Positions 1-12,000 of a stretch of DNA of 64,000 nt are shown here, one piece after another. The position numbers and the translations under genes were made by a program. Origin of the DNA: Rhodeus uyekii. Lineage: Eukaryota; Chordata; Actinopteri; Cypriniformes; Acheilognathidae. The stretch lies in assembly GCA_037043235.1 (NCBI GenBank), contig JAWRVZ010000235.1, forward strand, positions 443,501 through 507,500, in the 5' to 3' direction. The notes under the pieces were generated by a model. That model was not told the DNA's origin. It was given only the letters and a program-made list of their open reading frames with translations, and made no database searches. Numbering within the stretch: position 1 is the first letter of the stretch; each line of letters begins with the position of its first letter.

Positions 1-1497
1 TTAATGCTTGTTAAAGTCTGCCTGTCTAGTTGCCTGTTTTCAACTAGAAAGGGACTTTTTATGCATTTTGGCCGTTCATTTACACGTCATTTAACCGCAT
101 TTTCGGGGCCTGAAAACACAAAGTGCAAGATTTTGAAAACAATAGATCAAAACTGAGAAGAATTGGGAGGTCGTTTTCACAGATGCGTGTGAACGAAGAT
201 CATTTTTGATAATGTTGTCGTATATATGTGAAAAACGCAATAGAAAACTTTTCAGTTTTTAGTACTTTGTTGTCATGTAAACTTAAATAGTTACTAATAA
301 TAATAATAAGTTGGCCTCTTGCCCCTAACCATGACTGAATCTATATTCTCCTCTTTTGCTTCCTCCTCTTTTTTTCAGTGCACATAAAAACCACAATTGC
401 CAAAGTGAGATTCATCTTGCATTATTTGTTTACTACGCACACTGATAACGTTTTATTCCTCTATATCAATATCTGCCATCACATACAGTCTACCTATATG
501 CATGTCGTACAGTGTGATTTGCAATGATCTTATAGCATTGCTGAAATCGCACAGTCTGTAGCGGGACATTCGGCAGCTCACTAGGTTTTGGATCAGAGCC
601 ACTGTCGTATCTTACAGTCTCATTCATGAAATCATGCAACCTGTTGCTCCAAGCGCGCAGTTTGTAGCACACAATACAAATCAATAGTAAATTTAGTAAA
701 GTAAAAGTCTTTAGTCTGACTTGACTCTGCATTTTTGTTCAATCCTGCCTATCTTGTAGAAACGCTCCTCACTATTGAGTATCGCAAAGGTTTCCCAAGG
801 GAAGAACTGAACTATTTGGAACATCAGGATTTCAAGTTACAAACAGATGAATTAACTAATTACATTTGTAATACATTTGGAAGTATTACGCAGAGAGGGA
901 CAGATTTCACATCTCATCACATGACACAAACCAAGAAGAGCCTTGGGCAAAGATGTGCTGATAATTAAAACGAACAGAGTGTAAATGAGTAGAAATAGTT
1001 CTGTACCTTTGATTTAGGGAACAAGAGATGAAGGAGCCTGTTATCCGCAGTGAATTTCAAAAGGTTAGGGAATATGTAATTATGATCAGGTCAGACAGAG
1101 AGATCAGAGAATCAGTGTGTGTTAATAGACCGCTGTGTGCCAGACTGATAATCCTGATTCATTTTCAATGTTTGGACTGTTATGAGGATTTGAGCTTTGA
1201 GCCGAGATCCGCTCTGAGATGTTTAATAAATACAAACATCAGATAAATAATAAATGTTCACTGTTTCCTGATCCAGATTCAAATCCAGACCCAGTCCAAA
1301 TGCTACATTCGGGCAAAATTCAGAATTTAGGAACTGGTTACAACCTACAGGAAGTTGAATTGGAATTGGATGTGGAATGTACTGCATTTTAATTAAGAGA
1401 ATTAAGAGAATTTAATTAATCTAACAGGTCATTTTGGAAAATGTAATATTAATACATTTGGATATATAGATGTAGCAATATAAATACCAGTGCTGTC

Positions 1498-1673
1498 GAA
1501 TCGATTAATTGCATCTAACATAAAAATTTGTGTTTATATAATATATGTGTGTGACCTGTGTGCACAAGTGCACCTGTAAAACAAAAATGTAAATTTTACC
1601 CAAACACATACCTATAAATAGTAAAACAAGATAAATTTATCATTTTGCAGTGGTTTCTTAATTTTTTCCAGAG

Positions 1674-1719
<46 letters not shown>

Positions 1720-1790
1720 TTATACATCTAAACGTGTGTGTTCACACAGGTCACACACATATTATATAAACGCAAATATTATATATCATA
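1498..1790. repeat. Foldback MITE-like repeat with TA core
   Basis: It begins with CAGTGCTGTCGAATCGATTA, which resembles the start of a dispersed fish repeat I recognise (a fragment with repeated ATTAATCGC motifs). Inverted arms at about 1530-1564 and 1738-1772 are near-identical when one is reverse-complemented, sharing TTTATATAATAT and GTGTGTGACCTGTGTG, with a TA microsatellite between them. The right edge is uncertain. Confidence 0.55.
1677..1715. repeat. (TA)n microsatellite
   Basis: Uninterrupted TA dinucleotides of about 38 bp between the two inverted arms of the surrounding foldback repeat. Confidence 0.9.
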
Positions 1791-2266
1791 AAAAAATCTG
1801 TTAAAATCTAAAAATCAATACACCAAGTATTGTCGAGAAATTATAACATTTTATTTTGACAAACATTTTTTTTCTGGACAAAAATTACTTCTTTGAGTCA
1901 TAAAAAACTTATTTGAATTTCAGTCATATTTAACTGAATTTTTAATATGCTTAATCTTGCAAAAACAAATATATATGCATTACATATATACATAAATAAT
2001 TTACGTAAGTTTACAATAATATGTCAATTTTTCTTGAGTAATTCATATAAGCTTCTGAGCTCTTATGAGAAATGACAACAGATTATCCTTACATTTTTGC
2101 CTTTTGTCTCTGGAATGTTGTCCCATGTACTTCTCGGCAACTATGTTACTAATTTCTCTTATTAAAATATTCTTATTGAGCAATAAAGTATCTATAAATA
2201 AATGACATGTACTACTTAAGAAACCACCCCAGAAGATATTAACATTTCTTTAATTTTGCCTTATAG

Positions 2267-2415
2267 CATTTCTGCATTTATCGGACGCTTTTATCCAAAG
2301 CGACTTGCATTGCATTCAAGAAAAACATTGACATTCTAATCAGTTCTTGCTTTCCCAGGGAATTGAACCCATGACCTTGGCGTTGCAAGCGCTTCACTAA
2401 AGCTACAAGAAAGCT
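2267..2415 (-). repeat. tRNA-headed SINE, copy 1
   Basis: On the minus strand the copy reads as a tRNA-like head (GCGCTTGCAACGCCAAGGTC, then GGGTTCAATTCCC, a B-box-like motif), followed by a shared body and the tail GCTTTGGATAAAAGCGTC. The B box has one change against other copies (AATTGAACCC on the plus strand instead of AATCGAACCC). It sits about 260 bp upstream of the prokr1 exon. Confidence 0.8.
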
Positions 2416-2674
2416 GTGTTTTCACTTGTTTTATATGTAAACAACAACAACAACTTGTAACAAAACATACACTTTTATTCAAGATGTTATTTTCAAGTAC
2501 TTGCTTTTTGCATATTTTACTGAAAAATAAGTCAAAACGGAAAATTGAAAACATTAAGAACAATTACTTTTGCATTGAGAGATTTGCATTGAACATATTT
2601 TGTGATAACTGTCATGAGTCACAAATGATTATATGCATTCGCGCAGTTTTCTCAACGTTTTCTGTGTTCAACAG

Positions 2675-3380
2675 GTACATGGCTATCGTTCATCCTCTGA
2701 AGCCCCGTATGAGGTTTCACACAGCGTACTGGCTTATTTTTGGGGTCTGGATCATCCCGGTCCTCATCGCGGTACCGTCGGCCTACTTCGCCACAGAACA
2801 GGAGTACCCGCACAGTGCGCTCAGCCACGACAAAAAGATCTTCTGCGCCCAGATCTGGTCTGCAGACCAGCAGTTCATCTATCGCTCCTACTTCCTCTTC
2901 ATCTTCATGGTGGAGTTCCTGGGGCCCGTGGTCACCATGTCAGTCTGCTACGCCCGGATCTCAAGGGAGCTTTGGTTCAAGAACGTCCCGGGATTTCCCA
3001 CGGACCAGCTGCGTAAACGGCTGCGGCGGCGGCGCAGAACGGTCGTGGCGCTGATCGCGGTTCTGGTGGCGTATGTGTTGTGCTGGACGCCGTATTACAG
3101 CTTCACGCTCCTGCGTGATTTCTACCCGGCGCTGATCACTCGAGGCCGTAACTCGCTGGTTGTTTTCTACATCATCGAGTGCATCGCTATGAGCAACGGG
3201 GTCATTAACACTCTGTGTTTTGTGAGCGTTAGGAACAATGCCGGAAAGTGCCTCGGACCCGTCAAACTCGCTAACTGGCGTTCGCTAACGAGGGCGATTG
3301 TTGGCAAGATGGCGGAAGACGACATTAGGACTTCATCCTTGCGAGTGACCGAGGACGTGGAATGTACACAAATTAAGTAA
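2675..3380 (+). CDS. prokr1: Prokineticin receptor (prokr1-like), last coding exon
   Basis: This exon encodes the second half of a class A peptide GPCR for prokineticins (Gq-coupled, plasma membrane). The acceptor CAACAG precedes a G that completes the Arg codon of the D/N-R-Y motif, so the exon opens with RYMAIVHPLKPRM. In order come TM4 (YWLIFGVWIIPVLIAVPSA), ECL2 with the conserved Cys (FCAQIW), TM5 (LFIFMVEFLGPVVTM), a very basic ICL3 (RKRLRRRRR), TM6 with CWTP, and TM7 with the family's NxxIN in place of NPxxY. The tail ends TEDVECTQIK, close to the TEEVDCIRLK ending of mammalian receptors. About 235 codons. The paralogue (prokr1 rather than prokr2) is chosen from its neighbour aplf. The exon is much more GC-rich than its surroundings. 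The TM1-TM3 exon lies outside the window. An open frame continues upstream to 2484 but is intronic. Confidence 0.9.
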
Positions 3381-3384
3381 TAAA
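3379..3384 (+). terminator. AATAAA overlapping the prokr1 stop codon
   Basis: The TAA stop (3378-3380) is immediately followed by TAAAAATAAAAATAG, so an AATAAA hexamer starts inside the stop codon and a second AATAAA follows. If used, the 3' UTR would be only about 20-30 nt, so a distal signal may be the functional one. Confidence 0.3.
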
Positions 3385-3483
3385 AATAAAAATAGATTCG
3401 GTGGTCCACACAGAATGAACACAAGAATTACGGGCCCAAGTCAATTAAGAAGGAGCCAAATCAACAATTACACCTGGAAAACA

Positions 3484-3602
3484 TTTACATTTATACATTT
3501 GGCAGACTTGCATTGCATTCAAGAAACACATAGACATTCTAATCAGTTCTTGTTTTCCCTGGGAATCGAACCCATGACCTTGGCGTTGCAAGCACCACTC
3601 TC
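3484..3602 (-). repeat. tRNA-headed SINE, copy 2
   Basis: Same family as copy 1, with body, B-box-like GGGTTCGATTCCC and head present. It carries a short internal deletion in the tail: the stretch that normally reads GCGTCTGATAAATG is shortened, so TTTGGCAGACTTGCATTG runs together. It lies about 100 bp downstream of the prokr1 stop. Confidence 0.8.
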
Positions 3603-5200
3603 TACTGATTGAAAATCAGTTCAGTTCAAATAATTGAAGAGTACTAATGTGGTTCAGCCAACTGTTATTATATGACAAATGATGCTGATGAGAGACTGAA
3701 CTCTTTAATGAGCAACATGAAGGAAAATGCTCCCAAATTAATATATTTATTGCTTCAAAGACCCACCAGCATTTTCAGTGGTCGGATCAAAGGCTCTGTG
3801 ATCAATGTCGATTATTGAGCAGAAATTATGCTGCCAGCTGATTAGAACAGCTTTGAACAAAAGTGCAAAATGAAATGTCTAGTTAGCGATTCCTTTCAGT
3901 CTAATGTTAAAAAATGGTTGCCTCTACCCACATTTTGTCTAATCCTACAAAACTTACAGACAGCATGCAGATTCCAGTTGAAATGATCAATAGTGGCAGT
4001 AAAACAAACAACTTTTATTCCTTTTCACACAATTTACGATGTCAGGGGACATTTCTGTCTGTTATTATTTTTGTCTGTTTCCTTGCACAATATACTTCAT
4101 GACCAGGGTTTGACTGTCCAGTCACTGTGGCTAGAGGTTTTCCACAGTTACTATCCACTCAGGATTTTCACTGGCCACAATTTTGACATCGATTTCCATG
4201 AGGAAAAGCTGCCATATAGATATTGTTCATATTATCTCATAATTGGCAGGAGGATTATTAGGCTGCTGTCACTTTAAGAGCTGATTCACAGACGCATTAA
4301 ACTGTTACACATGTGTTTTCTTTCTCAACTGTTCACCTTCTCCTAATACAAAACTCACTGTGTTTACATGAATACTCACCTAGACCGGCTTTCAAGATTA
4401 TTTTGTGTGTGTGCGTGACTGTTTAAGCTCAATAAGCAGCAAAACATAACTCAATTTAGTTCTGAGAGGCGGCTTTATGTGCGCGCACTTGAATATTGAG
4501 TAAAAGGGTGTGCAGTACACAAAATCCCACGCAGAATCTGCTGAAATACACCCGCATTCAAGTCCTGGTTATGACTTCAAAACATTTTCCCATAATACTT
4601 TGATGATTTCATCACATAACCAGCTCTATATATGGATTTTCTGATCAATAAACTTGCTCGGGATTGTACTTGCGTTAATGATTCACAATAAAACAAAGCA
4701 CTCAAAGACTTTTTAGCATCAAGCAAAAACGGCATGTTTGCTTCAGCAAATGCATTTTTATATCACGTTTGCTTTAGTAGGCTATGGTGCTACGTTATTT
4801 AACAACCTTTCAGCACCACTCCACAGATATTTCAACCTCTGAAATTTCTTTTTTCTTTTTTTTTTTTTGTACAGTCAACGTAAAAAAACATTGTCGGATT
4901 TACTCTCATCTGTTTCAGATAAAACGAACAGGCTTTTAGCGCCATTCACTGGACATTTCACTTTAAACGCGTCAATAAACGTGGAAAAAAACAATTGCAG
5001 AAATCTTTTTCTAATGAACCTGTTTAGCTAGTTAACAAGTAACGGGTCTACATGGAAAAAACAATGTTAAAATAAAGATTTTACGATGCAAAACAGTTTG
5101 TAGTTGTTAATTGACTTCAAAATCATTGCTTGTATTGACCTCTTGTATTGAAGTCTTTTTAATAACCCAAAATAGTAAAATCAGGGTCTTTTCACAAAAC

Positions 5201-5290
5201 TTAAAGGGTCATTTCACCAAAAATTAAAACTCTGTCATCAATTATTCATCCTCATGTCATTGCAAACTCATAAAATTCATTCATCTTCAA
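5201..5290 (+). repeat. GTTCACC-family MITE fragment
   Basis: TTAAAGGGTCATTTCACCAA followed by a diverged AAATTAAAACTCTGTCATCA block matches the left end of the family that is complete at 32368-32606 and 41558-42037. The right end is not recognisable. Confidence 0.6.
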
Positions 5291-5974
5291 AACATAATCA
5301 TTTTGATAAAATCTGAGAGCTTTCCTTCCCTCCATTGATGCAACTACCACTTCAAAAAGTTCATAAAGAGATCATGAAACTAATCCATATGAATTGAGCA
5401 GTTTAGTCCAACATTTATGAAGTAGTATTGTTTAGGATCTCCAAGTATAAAAAGGATTGAATGCACTGCATTTTCACCTTTTATCTTGTTAGCGAGCATT
5501 CAATTAGCAATTATTCAATTAGCATTCAAGTCTATTTGGATTAGTTTTATTGCATTCTTATAATATTTTATAGTTCATTGTCTTTTTAAACGGACCCCGA
5601 ACAGAAACGCTGTGCAAGTTTGGATAATCAAATCTGGAGTCTGGAACAACGTTCTGGACGCAGAAGCTACAAGCTAAAGCTACAATAACAGCTATTGGGT
5701 TTTCTCTAGATCAGAGGAACATTTCAAAGGACTTTCAGGTAAATCAGAGGTTAATTTACAAATTACAGTTGTGCACACTTCGGTTTAAGATGCATTTTTG
5801 CATTTTGCAAAAAAGGTTTCTGTACATGACAGTCAAATACCGTGATGTTTTGTCGTATTTGATTGCATTTAAGACTTTCGGAGTCGGTTTATCTCACTGA
5901 GCACATAGAAAAGCAAACGGCTTGAGAGATAATTATGTTATGAATTCCATTAGACGCAGATTTGTTCTGCTTGT

Positions 5975-6130
5975 GTGTCAAGTCAAATTACCTTTATTTA
6001 TGCAGTGCTTTATAGCCTACAACACAGACTGTTTCAGAGCAGCTTTACAGAGATGGAAAATGATTCAACGATGCAGACAAACAGACAGACAAATTCAGCT
6101 GTACAGCAGCTCTAAAGGATATAGTGTCAT
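5975..6130 (+). repeat. Dispersed repeat (CAAGTCAAATTACCTTTATT)
   Basis: The start CAAGTCAAATTACCTTTATT, followed by TATGCAGTGCTTTATAG and a CAGAGCAGCTTTACAG motif, resembles a high-copy cyprinid repeat known from memory. No second copy is seen in the window, so the edges are approximate. The 88-aa frame across it is not considered a gene. Confidence 0.45.
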
Positions 6131-7916
6131 TGGATGTCAGTTCAGCGTTCCGCCTTCAGATCATCAATTATTAAATGAGCTTATTTAGTCTATAAGGCAT
6201 TGATGTCGTCACCTAGCTCAGTTCAGTTCTCATCCAAAAGCATCAGTGCAGTCAAATAAATAATAATGCTTAATATTAAGTGTCTCCAACTGAAACCCAA
6301 ACTCCATCAGGAGACGGAATGGAGGAATAAACTTGTTTCACAAATGTAACATCGCACAATTATGATGCACAGCAAAAACTATGCATTAACAGGCACGCAG
6401 CATTCACTTTAAATCGAGTCAAGCACGGACAAGAATGCTTCATCACTTTATTGAGCTTATGAAAAAAACAGACAAAGATAACCTCCAATGCATGTCACCT
6501 CTGCATGGTTTTTTATTATTATTGCATTACTTTCTTTTTGCATAGTTTTTCCCACCCGAAGTCAGATATTTTTTGTTTACATTTTATTTATAAAACTGAG
6601 TAAAATAATCTTTTTTGGACTTCTCACCCCTATTCTCTTCTGTCCAGGAAAAATAGGTTGTCTGGAGGGATTAAGGTTAAGCCAAGAAAAAAATATCTGA
6701 AATCACATTCATCTCATTGAAAGTTGAATCTGACGTTTATAAAAAAGGCTTTGTAACTGTGACTGACAGATGGGAGGTCAGGAATGAGCCGGTGTTGGTA
6801 GCATGTTGTTATTTCACGTCTAGAGATCAGCTTTAAATCCTGTACAGTGACTGGGTTTAATCTGGGATTCTGATTCAGCTTGAATTGAAACTAAGTTTCA
6901 AAACAATTAGTAAGAAATATTGCAAAAAAGAGAGACATATTAGAAAATAGCATCTCCATTTTGAAAGTAAAAACGTATTAGTTTGTTAGTAAAGCCCTTT
7001 TTTCCTTTTATCTGAATAAATAGTTTGGAAATACTTTACAATGAGTTGTAAATCACGAACAAGCTTTAGATTTAAATGGGTAAATGCATTATTGCAGTGA
7101 TTATGTTTCCAGCATGTTTGGCAACAGTTTTAACCCTAATTGATGGAGTGTGTAGCTTTTAGTTTCTTAAACATTAGTGTAGGAGGAAACACCATGGCCA
7201 TAATCCAGAATGACAATATTTATTTTAAAAAAAATCTAGTGTTGCATTATGGGATTAGCTTCTCTGCAGAGGACCATTGCAGTGCTAGAATTTGGCCAAA
7301 ATAAGCTACTTTAAATGGCAGTACAATTATGCTACCTATCTTTTGGAAGAAACTTTATATTTGCAGCAGCAAAACCTCCCTCCCACAGTATTTAATAACT
7401 TCAGACAGCATAAAGAAATATTCTCTCATCCACCAAGTAAAGGGAACTCAAATGACGGCCGTGGAGAAAGTGGGGAGGGCATCTGGCACTGATTGTCAGG
7501 GAGATTTTCTTGAGTAAGAGCCTCAATTCAAGCCAGACCGAGAATCTTCAGATCCTCCTTTGATGGACTAACAGCCTGATGTTGAAACTTTTAAAGGGTC
7601 CAACAGCTGATAAAGCACTGAGGAGCGTCAAGGTGAAAGACTCAAACAAGTTCAGCTACGTTTGTCAACTTTACTTAGACTATTTTCTCATTTTTGACTT
7701 TAAAGTGCCTCATGTTTTAAAGGCTGTGTTATTTACATCCCTGTCCAGCTCTCACTGTGCAACGGTCTGTCTCCTGGTTTCTCCTTCCCACACACCAAAA
7801 CACCTTGTGAGATTTTTTTCTGAATTATTTTTTTCATTTTAGAGATATATAAATATATTTAAAACGCTTATATGCATTTGTAGGCTTGTTTTAATTGAAT
7901 TTATATGCATTTATAT

Positions 7917-8046
7917 AGGAAATTTGGGCGGGTTTGTCATAAAAAACAAGCCCAATTTTTATCGACCAGCCCAATGCATTTTTTTCCGGTCGGACGCAAC
8001 CAAAAGGAGCCCAATTGGGCGGGAACCCGCCCAATATGGCAACACT
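7917..8046 (+). repeat. GGGCGGG / GGCAACACTG dispersed repeat
   Basis: A 130-bp block starts TTTGGGCGGGTTTGTCATAA and ends with GGGCGGGAACCCGCCCAA and ATATGGCAACACTGC. The inner GGGCGGGAACCCGCCC is a self-complementary hairpin. The pattern resembles a known fish non-autonomous element; family assignment is from memory. Confidence 0.45.
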
Positions 8047-8352
8047 GCTCTCTCCTCCAAGCAGGCTGCTCAAACCTGAAGTGCATTACAGTAAATTGTC
8101 AAGTATTTTTAGAGTTTAATTGTCAATTATTAATTAGTATTTATATGAGATCTTAATGGTTACAATTTCAACTGCAATTAATAGGGTAAAACCAAACAAA
8201 TATTTAAAATGGGCATTTGTGGTCATTTGGAACGAATTAATTGATTTTTAATGCATTCTTATGGGGACATTTGTTTTGGTGTAGGAGCATTTTTTTTGTT
8301 TACGAGCTCGCTCTTGGAACGAATTAAGCTCGTAAACCGAGGTATTACTGTA
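8041..8352 (+). mobile_element. Tigger-like fragment, family B
   Basis: The segment from CTGAAGTGCATTACAGTAAA to CCGAGGTATTACTGTA is repeated almost base for base at about 51015-51252. It includes GGAACGAATTAA and TATGGGGACATTTG motifs and ends in a TTACTG/TA boundary, as in the larger TA-target elements of this window. Only a right-hand part is present; the true left end is not seen. Confidence 0.6.
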
Positions 8353-8882
8353 TATAAATAAATAAATTAACAAAAAAGTATTTTAATTTTTTTTACTGAA
8401 ACTTTTGTTACTGGCTCTTGTTTATTTTTCCTATTACTCTAAACCTTGGTTGAAACGAGACCCAGCAATAGAAATAACCAGCCAGTCAGTAAAAATAAAA
8501 GCCCACAAAACTATAATTAAATGTATTTCACCAAAAAAAGTGACTTACAAAGTAGCAGCTTTTATACAAACACTCAGAGACAGGATAAGACTGAGGCTGA
8601 GATAAGAAACAGTAAAAACATTATATTTTGAAGGAAATTAATTTCAGAGAAAGTTATAGGGAAAATTCATCCAAATATGAAAATTGTTTCATCATTTACA
8701 AGGAAAGTAGATGATAATTTAATGCCAAGCTCATAATTTAATAAAGGAACAGCCTATAATTTAAAAAAATATTCCTTAAAATGTGAAAGCAAAGAGAAAT
8801 GAAGACAATCTAAAATGTGCCAGAAGTTTCATAGTCTTTGTGAGATTAGTATGAAGAAGCGGTTTCTTCCCCAAACAAGACT

Positions 8883-9067
8883 CTACTTCCTCCCGAGGAA
8901 TGCTTTTGCTTCTTTCTGCAGGCGTTTAATGTCCTCTCCTTTTCCACTTTCATCCGATTCGGGCACATAGTCCGAGTCTTCCTCCACCTCTTCCTCCTCA
9001 CTCTCGTCATTAATGAAACTGTTTTCATAGTGATCTTCATCCTCTTCATCAGCAGCAGGGCTCTTGG
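8883..9067 (-). CDS. aplf: aplf exon 10: acidic histone-binding tail and stop
   Basis: The acceptor CCCCAG is followed by PKSPAADEEDEDHYENSF, an EEEEVEEDSD run, and IKRLQKEAKAFLGRK before TAG at 8883-8885. In the family this acidic C-terminus binds H3-H4 and H2A-H2B as a chaperone. The split Pro codon from exon 9 (C plus CC) keeps frame. Confidence 0.9.
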
Positions 9068-12000
9068 CTGGGGAAACAGAAATCTATGAAATGTGGTTTG
9101 AATTAAACATTTTGGAGCCGTTTACAAATGCATTTTGCTCGAGATGGGTTAAAAAGAGACATGTTCAGCTTTCAAGATCTTCTGAGAACGATAATGTTGT
9201 GAAAACAGCTGTGAACATCTGTGGTTCTGGGCTGGTTTTTGTGAAGCATCCAGAAAGCCAAGCAAAATAGTCTGTGACTTCATGCGAATCACTTATCAGT
9301 GACTGTAATAGTAAAATCACAAAATCTTGTTAGATGTTTCTCTTAATATTTATGCTGTGGTCCATATGTGCATTCGGCTCCTCCTCGGGGTTCACAGCAT
9401 GTTCTCAATTAGTTTAAGAGCAGTTTAATTATGGTAAATATCCAGAGGAGCCTCGGGTCATTTGCCAAATATTACGCTCATTCATTCCCATGGACACTGG
9501 ATTCAGATTTTGGCTTCAGTGGAACGCAGGGATTTGTGGGTGTTAAATATGTTCTCTTTCTAATATTGTATAAAATGCCTTGTATAAAAACACTACTTTT
9601 CAGGAAATGAAAAAAAAAAACAGTATTACATAATAAAAATACAGTAATACCTTGAGATATGAGCATAATCCGTTCCAGGATGGAGCTCTTAACTCGAGTT
9701 GCTCGTATCTCAAATCATTTTTTCTCATAAGAAATAACAGAAAAAAAATTGTCCGTTCCGGCCCTCTAAAAAACTCCCTTATTAGTGCTAATAACAATGA
9801 AAAAAAAATGTTTTTAGTTGCTATATGTAGTGTATTGGATAGACTCAGAACCTCATATTTATTATTATTGAACACGCGTAACTCGTGCTGCTCCCAGCTT
9901 AATACTGAATCACTCGTCGCCCCCGGTAACCACTGCTGTGAAACCAAGCTGTCTCTAGCGTCGGCGTCTGTAAGCTGCTCATATCTCAAATATTTACTCG
10001 TATTCCAAAGCAAAAATTTGCTCGAAGACTTGCTCGTATCTCGAAATATTCGAATGTCGGGACAATCGTATCTCAAGGTATTACTGTAAATTAATTAATT
10101 TCATTAAACACTGTGTTGTCAACATGGATATTGTGGCTTTATATATGGTCAGACACTTGCATCTGACATTATATTATGAACATTTGACCAAAATCAAGAT
10201 CATAATAATTTTTTGACCAGCAAATGTCAGAAACTTTCATAAGAACGCACTTACTCTTTCAGATGCGGCCATCGCATTAGGTTTTCATGAGTTTTTTCTG
10301 TCATTTAACCAATATCTCATGTTTTTAAAGATAGTGATTCGCACTGGCTATGAATCGACGACCAAGACGCTCTTCTCTGCTTCTCAAATACATAAAACAT
10401 TAGTCTGTATAAATAGTGTTTCTTGAGTAATATAAATGTTTTGTAACCAGTTCTCCATTTACCATTGCACTGCAAACAAGTAGAGACGGTCCGAATAGAG
10501 ACAGGGTGGAGTTATGAGGTTTGACAGACAGTTTAAGGAACCAATGGGGTTACAAGGTTTAGTCTCAAGCTCTTTTTAATGCCATTCAATATTTGAAAAA
10601 CCTTAAAGAGTGACCAATAGTAATACTATATGAAAATCAATTATTATAACTATTATAATGTCAACGCAACATTATAGGTTTCCGTCCAACAGCGACGACA
10701 TGGTGATTTGCTGCTCAAGAAACAGCTTTATTTCAGGATTCTTTGATGAATAGAAAGTTCAAAAGAACAGCATTTTTATTTTTAAATAGAAATCTTTTAA
10801 CATTATAAATGTCTTTATGTACACTTCTGATCAACTATATAATATTAAATATTAATAACACCTGTGTGTGTGTGAGAGAGAATGAGTGTGTGTATTGGTT
10901 CTTTTATACATTAACTTATAATTAAATGTTTTAATGTATTTTAAAGTGTTTTCTGCATGTCCTCAGATCCAGAATGTTCTGGATTTGAATAATGAACCGA
11001 ACGCTGATCATTGGAGAAATCGGACAAGAGATTTCTGCATCTAATTGGAAAGGCTCTCACAGCTTTTGTGCTTTCCATTACATGATTCATTCCTTATGAA
11101 AACACAAACGCAGGAACAACTCCAGAAAACAGTCCAGAAGAGGATCACGGTTCACGCCTCTCACATCAACGCCACGACCCACAGGGCAATGTCACGCGGC
11201 TCGATCCGTCTATCAAACCAAATGACACGGCCGAGGAAAGGAGAGACGACGGGGAAGAAAGACTGATGGATCTGCATTTTGGAAAGCGCAACTAATACTT
11301 TTCCACTCTTTCTTAGAAAAAAAACTATTTATTTCAATTTTTATTTCATTTGAAAAGCAATAACGTGGTGATTTATCATGAGCAGTCATAAAGTGACATA
11401 TTACTCAAAACACAGTTCTGGGGAGTGACTCACTACATCCATTTCTCTATATATCCGTTTACTGCCAACCAGGAGTAAATACAACATTATACTCAGTCTG
11501 AAGTTTAGGAGGACAGACAGAAACCTCTTTTTCACAATTAGGAGTCTTCTAAGGTAAGGATCCCTGTTGTTATTGTTATATTTAATCTTACTCAAACTAT
11601 GCAACTACGGCAGATAGTTCACGTTTAAAAAAATACTCACGTGGAGATTTAGTGTGTTTGTATTCCTTCTTGTGGAGTAGATTCTTCCTGAAATATTGAG
11701 CACAGAACAAACTTTAATCAAAAGTGCTAGAATTACATTTAATGCTTTATTGATCTAACAGATTTTTGGTTTGTTTTTTGAGGCAGAGCATCCAGGCAAA
11801 TCCATTTCTTCTTTCAGACTAGTTGAAAAGATTTAAATGCATATCTATTTTTCTCTTGCACTGAGCCACTAATCTCCGCTTCAGTAATGCATACGTACAC
11901 TGAACTTATTTTCTAATTTTATTCCTATAAAAGCTGCATGATTCTTGACAAACTGAGAATGATAAATAATGTTTATTTTAGTTTTTTTAAAAGAGTTTTT

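Larger units (their letters stand above)
1..2674. other. Prokr1 intron / left flank with repeats
   Basis: No coding exon can be recognised here; short reading frames on both strands show no family resemblance. It should be mostly the intron upstream of the prokineticin receptor exon, because the N-terminal half of the receptor (TM1-TM3) is not found and must lie left of the window. It contains a foldback repeat at 1498-1790, a TA microsatellite at 1677-1715 and a SINE at 2267-2415. The last bases before 2675 (a T-rich tract ending in CAACAG) form the splice acceptor. Confidence 0.6.
3381..8882. other. Spacer between prokr1 and aplf
   Basis: The two genes converge on this 5.5-kb AT-rich spacer. 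I see no conserved coding frame. It holds a SINE (3484-3602), a GTTCACC-family fragment (5201-5290), another dispersed repeat (5975-6130), a GGGCGGG repeat (7917-8046) and a Tigger-like fragment (about 8041-8352). Both 3' UTRs must lie here. A minus-strand ATTAAA at 8718-8723, about 160 nt past the aplf stop, could be the aplf poly(A) signal. Confidence 0.6.

Noticed and set aside
735..968. 77-aa ORF as a possible upstream prokr1 exon
   Set aside because: It has no hydrophobic TM1-TM3 segments and no receptor motif; the first exon must lie outside the window.
2633..3054. Alternative frames inside the prokr1 exon
   Set aside because: Ser/Pro-rich and Arg-rich shadows of a GC-rich exon; only the GPCR frame shows transmembrane segments and conserved motifs.
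9600..10089. Two opposing ORFs of 145-158 aa
   Set aside because: Both arise from the inverted-repeat ends of a MITE; the near-mirror translation is an effect of the palindromic sequence.
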